Notes under the pieces: generated by a model
What the model was told of the DNA's origin: nothing
Seen by the model: only the letters and a program-made list of their open reading frames with translations
Databases searched by the model: none
Source: Tenodera sinensis
Lineage: Eukaryota > Arthropoda > Insecta > Mantodea > Mantidae
DNA: 64,000 bases
Direction: 5' to 3'
Assembly (NCBI GenBank): GCA_030765045.1
Contig: CM060967.1
Location: 26,901,784 to 26,965,783 of the forward strand
Program-made: the position numbers and the translations under genes
Shown: positions 46,271 through 56,169 of the stretch, one piece after another
Position numbering within the stretch: position 1 is the first letter of the stretch
How the letters are laid out: each line of letters starts with the position of its first letter

Positions 46271-46505
46271 CTATGGTAATTATTATTTATTTATGCCAAC
46301 AAACTAACTGTTGGTGTTTTTTTTTAAACACACAAGCCGTGTGTGGGCAAAGTTTAAGAGGTAGAACTGGAACTTAAAAATTCAATGCCACAACTGGGAT
46401 TTGAACCACAGACCTTCCGCTTGCCGGGCGGACGCTCTAACCACTGAGCTATTGTGACAAACTGCCAGAATGGCATTAAATTCTCAAGCCAGTTCGTATT
46501 TCTAT
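46266..46505 (-). mobile_element. tRNA-like family A copy, antisense, with 9-bp TSD
   Basis: TATTTCTAT at 46266-46274 and 46497-46505 flanks the insertion. It contains the antisense end GGTAATTATTATTTATTTAT, AAACACACAAGCC, inverted boxes B and A, and stops at CTCAAGCCAGTTCG. This copy has no inverted partner. Its left TSD overlaps the retrotransposon's right TSD, so it landed right at that junction later. Confidence 0.85.
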
Positions 46506-46649
46506 ACCTTCTTTGTTCTTTATCTTTTAGTTGAGATAAACATTTGTACAAATTATCTTACTGTTTATTTCCTTGTAGGTGTAAGAGGAATATTAGAATA
46601 CAGTAGGCTTTGAGCGATAGTCAAATATTTTAAAGCTTTCGGATCCCGT

Positions 46650-46990
46650 TCACTGCTCGCCTACCACCTAGGTGGGACCCGCATGTAGTATTCATGGTGG
46701 AGGACAAAGCGGCGTCTGGGCAGGTTTTCTCCAGGTTCTTCAATTTCCCCCGCCATTAATTCCACCAATTGCTCCATTATCACCCTTCCAGTCATCCATT
46801 TCACCTGCATTTCATATCATCCTCTTCCTCACTATCATTCCTGGTGCTTGACTGACCACCTGCTTCCAGGTCTTCACTCTGTCTGGTCCATAGGTCCCTC
46901 TACTGCCCGACAGGCGTCTGACCCTAGGCTGACTTGTAAGTCCTAGGGGTGTGAGTCCTACATAAGGGGAGGGTAATCAGGGAAAGAAAG
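46650..46990 (+). repeat. tRNA-derived SINE-like repeat, subfamily B2
   Basis: The partial head CGCCTACCACCTAGGTGGGA leads to GACCCGCATG, the GGTTTTCTCCAGG block and the B2 tail (CCAGGTCTTCACTCTGTCTG, CCTACATAAGGGGAGGGTAA). Sequence from 47000 to 47640 holds nothing else I recognise. Confidence 0.75.
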
Positions 46991-48261
46991 AAGGACCCCA
47001 TTCTCTTTGCACGCTTAACATATAAAAAAATGAACAACAGTGTTCCATTTCATGAAAATTTTAGTTTTCCGAAGCTCACACAAATAACAAGGCATATCTC
47101 TGAAATGGTTCACTCTACAAAAAAATTTATTTGGACATAAATTGTATGTTTTAGCGAGACTTACATTTTTTGCACAGTAAGATTTTGTCTATCTCTTACA
47201 GTTTACGAGTTATTCAAAAGTCATCCAGAGTAAACAGGGCTACATAGGCTATAGCCCGAAAATGTTAAATATACATTTTCATTTTTCATACAAATATCTT
47301 AAACATATGACATTTTAATAAAAATCATAAGAGCCATTTTCAAGAAAATCAAACTTTTCCTTGTAAAGGGTAGTTTAGGGTGGGGCTATTTTCTTCAAAA
47401 TCTTTGTGTCACACATCCTTGAAAGACATTAAACTTAAATACCAACTTTGGTTTTTAATCGACTTTTTGTTATTGAATTATGCTGTCCACAGACTGACAT
47501 ACACACATGGACCTTTTTCTAAAAATTCTTTTTTTTTTATTCAGAGGACCTCAAAACATATATTTCTGGTGAAATCTTGACATCAAATTTTTGGGTGGAA
47601 TACAATACTGCCTTCTACTTACCAGTAGAGAAAGTTAAAATATTAAATTTGTTCAATGAAACTGTAGTGTTTTCTTTCTTTGAAGAATAAGAAGCAAAAT
47701 CCATGTAACTGCAGTCAAGTGTAACCATATCAGCATCCAAGGTGACCAGTTAATTTACTTGGACCCTCCCCTTCCTTTACCACAGGTACGTTAAGACTGC
47801 AGCTGCTGGGATTTGGACTTTCACTGTTTGGCTTTGAATGGATGGCCAGTCCATGGCATATTGTTCTAACATTCATCTATTTGAATTGCTTTGGCCGAGG
47901 TGCCTCTGAAAGGGATATGAAAATGGTTTAGGAATTTCTGGAGGAACAGTACATGTAGCAAAATAAGCCGGCAATTAAAGGGTTAATCAGAATAGCCTTG
48001 AATGATCATCATAACAAACACAGTATACCAAACACTGCTGAAGTTGTTCAGGGTTTGTTGTTAGGTGTAACAGTAACAGTTTTTGTAACAAGAAAGTTAC
48101 AGAATAAACCTGAATATGTGGTTAAATGTTTAAAACGAGATTAAAAGAGGCCTACTGTGAAGTGGAAAAGTCCATAACTGCACCTATGTATGTCATTTTA
48201 TCAACGGAGACCATTAAAGAACTCATACATATGTAAAATGTTTTAAATGAATAAAAGTATA

Positions 48262-48267
48262 TTTATT
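48262..48267 (-). terminator. Polyadenylation signal of the CFAP58-like gene
   Basis: TTTATT on the plus strand reads AATAAA on the minus strand, about 55 bp past the stop codon. A plus-strand AATAAA at 48250 is nearby but on the wrong strand for this gene. Assignment is by position only. Confidence 0.5.
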
Positions 48268-48319
48268 ACACATCTGTTTCTGTTTAATTTGCTATATATT
48301 TATGTTACACCAGCTCTTA

Positions 48320-48457
48320 TCACGTGTTCCTGTCATAATGAGGTGAAACAACAGCCGTGTTGAAGCCGCCTCCAAGGATTCTTTTTCCTCCTTCCGGTTC
48401 TGCAGCCTGCTTGGCTTTTTCTCTAGACTCTAACTTGTGGCGGTCATTCTCTAATTT
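48320..48457 (-). CDS. CFAP58: CFAP58-like terminal exon with stop
   Basis: The acceptor TTTTTACAG precedes 48457; the frame runs 45 codons to TGA at 48322-48320. It reads KLENDRHKLESREKAKQAAE, PEGGKRILGGGFNTAVVSPH and ends YDRNT. The coiled coil breaks at the PEGG and the glycine-rich tail is polar. The intron before it is 4.8 kb long. Confidence 0.88.
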   Translation of the reverse strand, partial: KLENDRHKLESREKAKQAAEPEGGKRILGGGFNTAVVSPHYDRNT

Positions 48458-48749
48458 CTGTAAAAACAACAACCTTTATGTTTTTTGATTATTTCATCAA
48501 ACAAAATTATTCATTAGCTTTCTTGTAATGCTAAAAATATCTGGGTATGTATCTTGTACATTTATTTTCTTTTTCCTTTCCTTTTTTTTAATTTATCTGT
48601 TAAAGTGCTAAGAAAAAATTACACTTGATTTGTCTTCCGAAACTTGCCCCTAGCCACTAATTTCTTAGAACAATTTATGCAAATTTATTAACTAATATTA
48701 TTGTCTATAATTAAATTGTCTGTATCATTGTAGTCAATTTCCATCTATT

Positions 48750-49190
48750 TTTATATTACCTTTATAAATATTGACCCAGCTTTTGCTTTCTTTAAATATT
48801 CTGTTTAAAACTGATCTTTTATGTTTGTCAAACCATTTGTGATTAACAAGTTCTTTCCTGTGGCTTTTAGTTCTTTTACAATCAAACATCAGGTGCTGTA
48901 CATCTTCTTCCCTTTCATATAAAGAACACTCCCTCTGTATAAAACCATTTTTTCAAACTATTAAATTTCATATTCCAGCTCTTGCTCATGCAGTATCCTG
49001 TTTTTTTTTTTTTTGCATCATGAACACAAATAAATCTTTAATGGTGGCTGCTGAGTGTGTTGAATGAACACAAATACTGCCTAGTTTTGAATCATTTGTA
49101 CTTTTAAGTATAATTTCCAATTGTCCATCAGAGCACAACTTGACTTGCTCTTTAGATTGTGCTTTTTTTTTTTTTTTTTGTGCCATAGGT
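48750..49190 (-). pseudogene. Non-LTR RNase H / C-terminal relic
   Basis: Minus-strand frames give EQVKLCSDGQLEIILKSTND (an RNase H D-containing strand) and, after stops, YEREEDVQHLMFDCKRTKSH (the E.V.H.L..C post-RNase H motif). A- and T-runs near 49000 and 49160 break it. The call is by pattern, moderate to low. Confidence 0.45.
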
Positions 49191-49430
49191 TAACTTTTTT
49201 ATTAGTATTCTTTTTCTGATGCATGTTTATTCTGCTGATACATGAACCTGTCTAGGAAAAGGAACATCATTTCAAAGCTGAGTGAAAAATGTTAATTTAA
49301 AAATCATTTGTTGGATCAAATCTGATAACTTGATAACAATGATATTTATATGGAACATTTTTTATAAAGAGTGCACAAAAGTTTACAAGGTTAAATTGGC
49401 TTTTCCTTTATGAACATCACAAGCAAAAAC

Positions 49431-49583
49431 ACATTTTAAATTATTATTTATTTATGCCAACAAACTTACTGTTGGTGTTTTTAAACACACAAGCCGTGTG
49501 TGGGCAAAGGAAGGTCTGTGGTTCAAATCCCAGTTGTGGCATTGAATTTTTAAGTTCTGGTTCTACCTCTTAAACATTTTAAA
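49431..49583 (+). mobile_element. Minimal tRNA-like foldback element (family A) with 10-bp TSD
   Basis: ACATTTTAAA at 49431-49440 and 49574-49583 flanks 133 bp. The left part is antisense end sequence (TTATTATTTATTTATGCC to TGTGTGGGCAAAG). It joins straight to the sense 3' part of the tRNA (GAAGGTCTGTGGTTCAAATC) and the tail ending TTCTACCTCTTAA. Same two ends as 2445-2658 and 53945-55134, with the middle missing. Confidence 0.88.
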
Positions 49584-49838
49584 TGTTGTTATCAAATGCT
49601 GGGCTTTGGCAATGAAGCCATTAGCATTCTTGCTCTCCAATGTTTCACTGTAATGGATCCAACAGGTAGAACTTCACAGCTTTGTAGATGATCTTCAGTC
49701 ATTTCTTCTTCTTTGTTGCATAGAGAATAATTTGGATTTGTGTAAATTTCTCTTTTGTGTGTTTGGGCAAATAATCATGTGCTGTAAATAATCTGAATTT
49801 TGCTACTGCAGTTTTTTGAGGGATTTCTGGTTTTTTTA

Positions 49839-51019
49839 ATTTGTATGTTCTATGAGAGGTAGAATTAGAACTGAAAAATTCAATTTCACAGCCGGGATCT
49901 GAACCATAGACCCTCCGCTTACCAGGCAGGTGCTCTAACCATTAACCTACTGTGACACTCTGCCAGAATGACAGAATTCTCCAACCAATTTGTACTTCTC
50001 CCAGTAAACCACAAAGGCTGTCTCATGTCAGAGACAATTACCATAAAGGTAAGTACTTTATGTCCCGGGATTAAATACCCTTCAGATGGTAATTATTATT
50101 TATTTATGCCAACAAACTTACTGCTAAGGAAAAATTCAAGCTAATAACAGTGAAGCAACAGAATCTAAATTATGAACAAATTAGAAACTAAAAGCTCCAC
50201 TTATTAATATTGCAAGGTGGTACACTGCTGACTATAGCTTCAAGTTGCATCCAACTTCTTCTCAAAGCTATCCAAAAAAGTTACCATAGTTACAGATGCT
50301 CAACTTAAAAGATCTGTTTGTCAGTACTTTTGATCAGTTTGAAAGTTCAAGTATTAAAAATTTGTTTGAATCAGTAGAAAAGATTAGCGCTACAACACTT
50401 ATCTGATAATGATAAAATCATTTCATTTGATATAACCGCTTTATTTCCTAGTATTCCTAGGAAAAAGCTTTTGATTTTTTTAAAAAATGGTTCAATTATT
50501 TGTTGTTGTTAGCTAATGCTGGATTTCTGACAATGAAGTCATTAATTCTCTTGCTCTCCAATATTGGTTCAATTATTTAGAATCACACAAAGAATTAACA
50601 AATGATTTTGTAAAACTTACAAATCCTTGTTTGGATCAAAAGCAGTATACCACCTTGCAATATTAATAAGATAAATGGAGTGTTTAGTTTCTAATTTGTT
50701 CTTAATTTAGATTCTGTTGCTTCACTTATTAGCTTGAATGTTTCCTTAACAGTAAGTTTGTTGGCATAAATAAATAATAATTACCATCTGAAGGTTATTT
50801 AATTCACTCACAATTGTGAGTTGCCCTTGGTGATACATCCTCTGTAGCTTTCCAGGAGAAATACAAATCAGTTGGAAAATTCCTTGTCATTCTGGTGGGT
50901 TGTTACAGTAGCCTAGCAGTTAGAGCGCTCACCTATTGAGTGGAGGGTCTGTGGTTCAAATCCCAACTATAGCATTGAATTTTTCAGTTCTGATTCTACC
51001 TCTTAATTTGTCATATGTT
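49839..51019. mobile_element. Large palindromic composite of family A units around a Penelope-like core
   Basis: An antisense unit (49857-50092: GAGAGGTAGAATTAG, inverted boxes, CCCGGGATTAAATACC) is followed by an antisense end (50093-50122), a Penelope-like core (50123-50750), a sense end (ACAGTAAGTTTGTTGGCATA) and a sense unit to about 51003. Flanks TAATTTGTATGTT and TAATTTGTCATATGTT look like a TSD with a 3-nt indel. The two halves are inverted over roughly 270 bp outside the core. Confidence 0.7.
50123..50750 (+). mobile_element. Penelope-like relic with ~105-bp inverted ends
   Basis: The left end AAGGAAAAATTCAAGCTAAT through TTGCAAGGTGGTACACTGCT matches the reverse complement of the right end almost throughout. 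Inside, LSDNDKIISFDITALFPSI at about 50400 is motif A of a Penelope-like reverse transcriptase (SFDV.SLF..VP). The frame then breaks, and a family G piece (50508-50575) interrupts it. Confidence 0.75.
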
Positions 51020-51333
51020 AATCATCAGCTTCTCTTAATGCATTAAGAGATATCTCCAGTTCCACCTCATGGCTGTTTGTATCTTCTCATCGGTCTTCCA
51101 GTATCTCTTTTGTGATTGGTATTCGTATTATTTTGGGACATCAGGTTTTGTTCAATTTTTGTAAATATTTTCTCTGGTTCTCTATATTGCTTTATTTTGT
51201 CACTTACAAATCAATACCTACATAATTCCTCTCTGATTTCATTTTTTCCTTACACCCATTAATAGCTCTGAGGTATTAATTTCTGCTGCATTTATTTTGT
51301 CCTATTCTTTTTTCTTTATAGTTCATGCTTTGT

Positions 51334-52548
51334 AACTACACTAGGGTTGCCAGATGTCCAGAAATTTCCAGATATGCCCTACATTTTAACAATTTGTTCG
51401 GCGTCCGGGGGGAAGTTTTGAAAAGTCTCTAATGTCCTGCATTTCCAGAAACAAGCAGTGATCATAAGAAAATGAACTGGCAACTGCAAAAAATTAAAAT
51501 GAATAATTGGTTATTAACCACAACTGCAACTCGCTATGGCAACAGAACTACACCAACTACAGTCCAAGAGTATATTCACGCACATTGAACAAGAGATTGG
51601 CAATGCAGCATTTGCGCTCTGATGGTAAAGGTTAGTATTCTGTGGAAGCAGAACACAATGCTAATGTTGAAAGAGTATTTTCACTAATAAGAACACAATG
51701 GACTGTTGAAAGGAACAAATTATCTATTGATTCAGTTAGAGGTAATGTTTTAGTGAAGTATAATTTTAAAAATTTCAGTTGTGTGGAATTTTTTGATTAT
51801 ATTTCAAACAAGCTAGGTGTTTTGCACAAAATTACTTCTTCAGAAAAGTATAACTGACTGTTCATGATCATGTTTAATACAGTATATTTCAGGATTTTAA
51901 GAAAATATAAGTATATGCCTACGCACACATATAAATAGTATTTACAATGAGTTTAAATATTAACTTTGCATGCTTTGATGAACTTGATGATTTTCTTGTG
52001 ATATTGTTGATCACCCAAAGCTAGCTGAAGGTTCTCAGGAACTCCATACTGAAGTCGCTGGTGAGTGTATCTTGGGCAAACAGTGAGCAGATGCTGAACG
52101 GTAAGAGTAGAATCACACAGAGTACATTTAGGAGGAAGTTCACGGGACAGAATGTAGGAGTGAGTAAGCGCAGTGTGGCCAATGCATAATCGGGTTATTA
52201 GCACCTGGTCTCGCCGGGTTAGTGTTGTAATTGTTGTGGAGAGGTTAGGTATTGGACAGATATCATGCAGTTTGCTGTTGGATGTAGTTGTCCAATCTGT
52301 CTTCCATCATATGATATAACTTCATGATATGTTTCCTCCTTTTTTTCCTCAATGTTTAGTCGCGATATGACTTTTATGTTGAAGCGACTTCAAATAATAA
52401 ATAAATTAAAAAAAAAAAAAAAAATAGTATTTAAATCATAAATTTACATTATTTTTGCATTAACCAACCATGTCCTACATTTTGTCTCACATTTTTTATC
52501 ATTGTGTCCTACATTTCCATAAAATAATCTGGTAACCTTAAACTATAT
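51334..52548 (+). mobile_element. hAT-like element carrying a nested retrotransposon
   Basis: The left end TAGGGTTGCCAGAT (51342) and the right end ATCTGGTAACCTTA (to 52540) are imperfect inverted repeats of hAT type. The 8-bp flanks AACTACAC and AACTATAT agree at six positions. The frame 51642-51857 reads NANVERVFSLIRTQWTVERN, KLSIDSVRGNVLVKYNF, the C-terminal dimerisation region of hAT transposases. The rest of the transposase is gone. TCCTACATTT occurs repeatedly near both ends (subterminal repeats). Confidence 0.78.
51933..52433 (+). mobile_element. Twin-primed (5'-inverted) non-LTR retrotransposon copy
   Basis: AAATAGTATTTA at 51933-51944 and 52422-52433 is the TSD. 51941-52308 is the reverse complement of positions 46122-45755 of the sister copy (368 nt). 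9 nt of junction filler follow, then 52318 onward is the direct-orientation 3' UTR from position 46121, ending in a poly(A) tail. Coding sequence differs from the sister by about one residue in 83 (CPRYTHQ against CPIYTHQ). This is textbook twin priming with a 4-bp microhomology (TTTA) at the left junction. Confidence 0.95.
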
Positions 52549-53285
52549 ATTAGGATTGGGATCACCACTGTCTCATAATATTAATCAATTCTAACTCTTC
52601 TGAAGCTATTCCCCACATTCCATGCTGCTGTTCTTAATTCATCCCATATTCAAAATTCTTTATCCTTTTCTGTTGTGATTTAGATTCCTTATTAGGCTGA
52701 CTTTATTTTCCAGACTTAACAGTAATATCAATATCCTCTAGCTGCATTACAAGTGCTGCATAGTGTTAGACCATGAAGTACCACCTTAGCTTCAATCAAG
52801 CAGGTGTCCTTCCCTTAGATGGTTGTCATCTCTGACTTAGCTGAATCCTTTTCCCAGTTTGTTTTTTGAGCTTTCTGAGTTGTCTTTTCTGGACTTTCCA
52901 ACTTTATCTTTTCACATTTTCTTTTAGGTCCTTTTAATTCCCCAAGGGAGGGGATGCCTCTGCTACTCGATCTTCTATTTTTTAGAGGCTGTTGTCATAG
53001 GATTTGTGATATCGCTTATCCTTGCGATCACTCAGCTGGCTAATTGTGCAAAGACTGGACAATGAGACGGCCACATCCTTATATCATACTGATATGTTAA
53101 GTGCATTATATATTAATCTAAATCATTAAGAGCCATTTTTGAGAAAGTGAAAGATAATAAAAATGTTTACAGTGTAAAGGGTATTTTGAGTCTCATATGT
53201 TTTAGGCAAAATTACAGAAACACTATTTGAATAATAAATTAATGCCTGAGAGTGCTGCAAATAAGTGTTTATAGTTTATACTTAC
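52549..53285. other. CFAP58 intron stretch with nothing recognised
   Basis: No repeat hallmark, TSD or coding relic was found in this part of the last intron. Confidence 0.4.
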
Positions 53286-53396
53286 CAACTTAAACATTTC
53301 ACTTTTTGTTTCATGTAGCTCCTCTTCTGCTTTCTTGAGCTTAAATTGAGTTTCTGACAACTGATACTGGTACATATTCAGCTCAGATACCAGGCA
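53286..53396 (-). CDS. CFAP58: CFAP58-like exon 6
   Basis: The acceptor TTTACAG precedes 53396 and the donor GTAAGT follows 53286; 37 codons, phase 0. It reads CLVSELNMYQYQLSETQFKL and KKAEEELHETKSEMFKL, matching the SELNMYE.Q segment of CFAP58. Confidence 0.92.
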
Positions 53397-53657
53397 CTGT
53401 AAATATATTAACTTTTGTTATCAAACTATTAAAATAAAATTAATAAAAATAGAAATAAGGGTAATCGCAACTATAAACATAAGGAAATTCATACTTTGAA
53501 GTGAGTATTCTTTAAACATGAACTCTTACAAATATATTGTTACATTTGTTACAAAAATATATGAGTGCATAACTATTGACTATGTCCATTTATTTTTAAC
53601 TTTCTATGATTTAAGTTTTTTGTTACTTGACTAAGTATTACTGTGAAAGATTCTTAC

Positions 53658-53882
53658 CTTCATTTGCTTGCCCCTCTTTCGAAGACTGCGCTGAGTGGCA
53701 GTGAGGCACACAATAGTTTCAGAAGATGGTGCATTGATAAGTGCTTGTTGTAGCTCATTGTAAACACGCAGCATCTCTTGCATCTGCTCCTCTCGCTTCA
53801 GAGCAGCATATCCAAACTTCACCATTCGTTTCTGCAGGGCTGTTAGCTTGTGTATTACCAGCAGCTTTTCAGGATCTTCACC
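53658..53882 (-). CDS. CFAP58: CFAP58-like exon 5
   Basis: The acceptor TGTTCAG precedes 53882 and the donor GTAAGA follows 53658; exactly 75 codons. It encodes GEDPEKLLVIHKLTALQKRM, then a helical block with KREEQMQEMLRVYNELQQAL and a basic end LRKRGKQMK. The GEDPEK continues the HRWRKLE motif of the previous exon. Confidence 0.93.
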
Positions 53883-53933
53883 CTGAACAAAGAAAGGGAA
53901 ACATCTAATTGTATGGAAGTCACACTTTGTAAT

Positions 53934-55145
53934 ACCATTCTATAATTATTATTTATTTATGCCAACAAACTTACTGTTGGTGTTTTTAAACACACAAGCC
54001 GTGTGTGGGCAAAGTTTAAGAGGTAGAACTGGAACTTAAAAATTCAATGCCACAACTGGGATTTGAACCACAGACCTTCCGCTTGCCGGGCGGATGCTCT
54101 AACCACTGAGCTGTTGTGACAAACTGCCAGAATGGCATTAAATTCTCAAGCCAGTTCGTATTTTCTCCTGGTAAACCACAAAGGCAGTCTCACATCAGAA
54201 ACAATTACCCCAATGGTGACTTCCTATTGTAAGTACTTTATATCCCAGGATTAAATAACCTTCACATGGTAATTATTATTTATTTATGCCAACAAACTTA
54301 CTGTTGGTGTTTTTAAACACACAAGCCGTGTGTGGGCAAACTTTAAGAGGTAGAACTGGAACTTAAAAATTCAATGCCACAACTGGGATTTGAACCACAG
54401 ACCTTCCGCTTGCCTGGCAGACGCTCTAACCACTGAGCTATTGTGACAAACTGCCAGAATGGCATTAAACTACCTCTTAAACTTTGCCCACACACGGCTT
54501 GTGTGTTTAAAAACACCAACAGTAAGTTTGTTGGGATAAATAAATAATAATTACCATGTGAAGGTTATTTAATCCTGGGATATAAAGTACTTACAATAGT
54601 AAGTCACCATTGGGGTAATTGTTTCTGATGTGAGACTGCCTTTGTGGTTTACCAGGAGAAAATACGAACTGGCTTGAGAATTTAATGCCATTCTGGCAGT
54701 GTGTCACAATAGCTCAGTGGTTAGAGCGTCCGCCCGGCAAGCGGAAGGTCTGTGGTTCAAATCCCAGTTGTGGCATTGAATTTTTAAGTTCCAGTTCTAC
54801 CTCTTAAACTTTGCCCACACACGGCTTGTGTGTTTAAAAACACCAACAGTAAGTTTGTTGGGATAAATAAATAATAATTACCATGTGAAGGTTATTTAAT
54901 CCTGGGATATAAAGTACTTACAATAGTAAGTCACCATTGGGGTAATTGTTTCTGATGTGAGACTGCCTTTGTGGTTTACCAGGAGAAAATACGAACTGGC
55001 TTGAGAATTTAATGCCATTCTGGCAGTGTGTCACAATAGCTCAGTGGTTAGAGCGTCCGCCCGGCAAGCGGAAGGTCTGTGGTTCAAATCCCAGTTGTGG
55101 CATTGAATTTTTAAGTTCCAGTTCTACCTCTTAAACCATTCTATA
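53934..55145. mobile_element. Four-unit tRNA-like composite (two antisense, two sense) with 11-bp TSD
   Basis: ACCATTCTATA at 53934-53944 and 55135-55145 flanks a single 1190-bp insertion. Two antisense units with period 327 (marker GCCAAC at 53961 and 54288) meet, near 54471, two sense units with the same period 327 (marker at 54481 and 54808). Each unit has a tRNA-like core: GTCACAATAGCTCAGTGG, TCCGCCCGGCAAGCGGA and TGGTTCAAATCCCAG. The acceptor strands GTCACAA and TTGTGGC still pair over seven base pairs. The copies look nearly identical to each other, so the insertion is recent. Confidence 0.93.
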
Positions 55146-56006
55146 AATTAATGATACAGAAAGTTATTTTTCTGTCCACTTGCTACTAACCATAATAAAC
55201 ACTAAAAAAAAAAAAAAGAAAGAAAAAAAGATGTGTTACACTCACATGACTTCCTTAATCACTCGTTTTAAACTATTCTCACGAAAGATAATTTGTATAT
55301 ATATTTCTTGTTAATAATGATAAATATTTGCAGAATTGCTTTTATTATACAATTGGATAAAGCAGTCAAATCTTTAAAATGTGGGTTGTTAACTAAAGTT
55401 GTTAATTCCGTTATTTGTATCACCATTGGAGGAGAGGGGGAAAGAAAATAACAGTTCACCACTCGAAAAAATATACAGATATCTCTTACTACAAAATAAT
55501 GTAGATCTCATTAATAGTACATAGTTTAAATTCTTTTTTTCTTTGTGTGTGTGAAGTTAACCATCTCCGAAATATTCTTTGTTATTGATTTGAATTTTTC
55601 AGCTCTTACTCCTTTCTCAAATGAAAAATCCTTTCTCTTTTTTTTTTTGACTGTGCAAACAGAACAGAATTTTAGAGGAATCACATGGCAACCAGCTCTT
55701 AAAAGATTGACCATTGCTTATATGTACTGCAGTTCCCTATTTCTATTATATGTACAAGGAATATATGCAATAAAAGCCTTTCTACAAATCTGTATCTTGA
55801 TTATCTTGAAGTAGATAGAAGAAACTATCTTAAGAACAGTTTGTTGAAGAATTGGTTGCAAAAGTCATGTGAATGTAGTACAGATAATTTTAACTTGTAT
55901 TCAGACTAAGCAATATCTGAATTAACAGTGTGCATAAATAGAAGTTCATGAATATAGTAGTAAAAGGGAATATTATGTCAGGGAATCATATGGGACAGAA
56001 AAGTAC
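55146..56006. other. CFAP58 intron stretch with nothing recognised
   Basis: An A-rich run at 55205-55230 is followed by unique-looking AT-rich sequence without coding relics. Overlapping open frames near 55530-55810 on both strands show no domain. Confidence 0.4.
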
Positions 56007-56169
56007 CTCAAGTTTTCTCCAACGATGAATGTTGAGTGGATTGCTGAGCTCTTCCTCAAGAGCTCGAACCTTGAGACTTGCTTTGACAACATTTCTCTCA
56101 AGATCAAGCACTGCCGTACGATTGTCAATTGTACTCTGAATGTGCTTAGCTAGCAGATCTTTCTCATGC
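56007..56169 (-). CDS. CFAP58: CFAP58-like exon 4 (HRWRKLE block)
   Basis: The acceptor TTACAG precedes 56169 and the donor GTACTT follows 56007. Two carried bases plus G make Val, then HEKDLLAKHIQSTIDNRTAV, LDLERNVVKASLKVRALEEE and LSNPLNIHRWRKLE. The last segment is the most diagnostic motif for CFAP58. Confidence 0.94.

Larger units (their letters stand above)
45047..47986. mobile_element. Large TTAA-flanked piggyBac-like element with nested insertions
   Basis: TTAA at 45047-45050 and 47983-47986 flank CCCTTTAATGGAC and, inverted, CCCTTTAATTGCC. Near the right end the AAGAAGCAAAATCCATGTAA block matches the MITE at 9800. Nested inside are a retrotransposon tail (45261-46260), a tRNA-like copy (46275-46496) and a B2 repeat (46650-46990). 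No piggyBac transposase domain was found in the remainder. Confidence 0.7.

Noticed and set aside
54590..54640. A hammerhead core in the family A unit (CTGATGTGAGACTGCC)
   Set aside because: The conserved A9 is replaced, and there is no stem II followed directly by GAAA; it does not fit the motif.
53934..55145. A CRISPR-like or satellite array
   Set aside because: Only two units per orientation, 327-bp period, TSD-bounded, with no spacer/repeat pattern.
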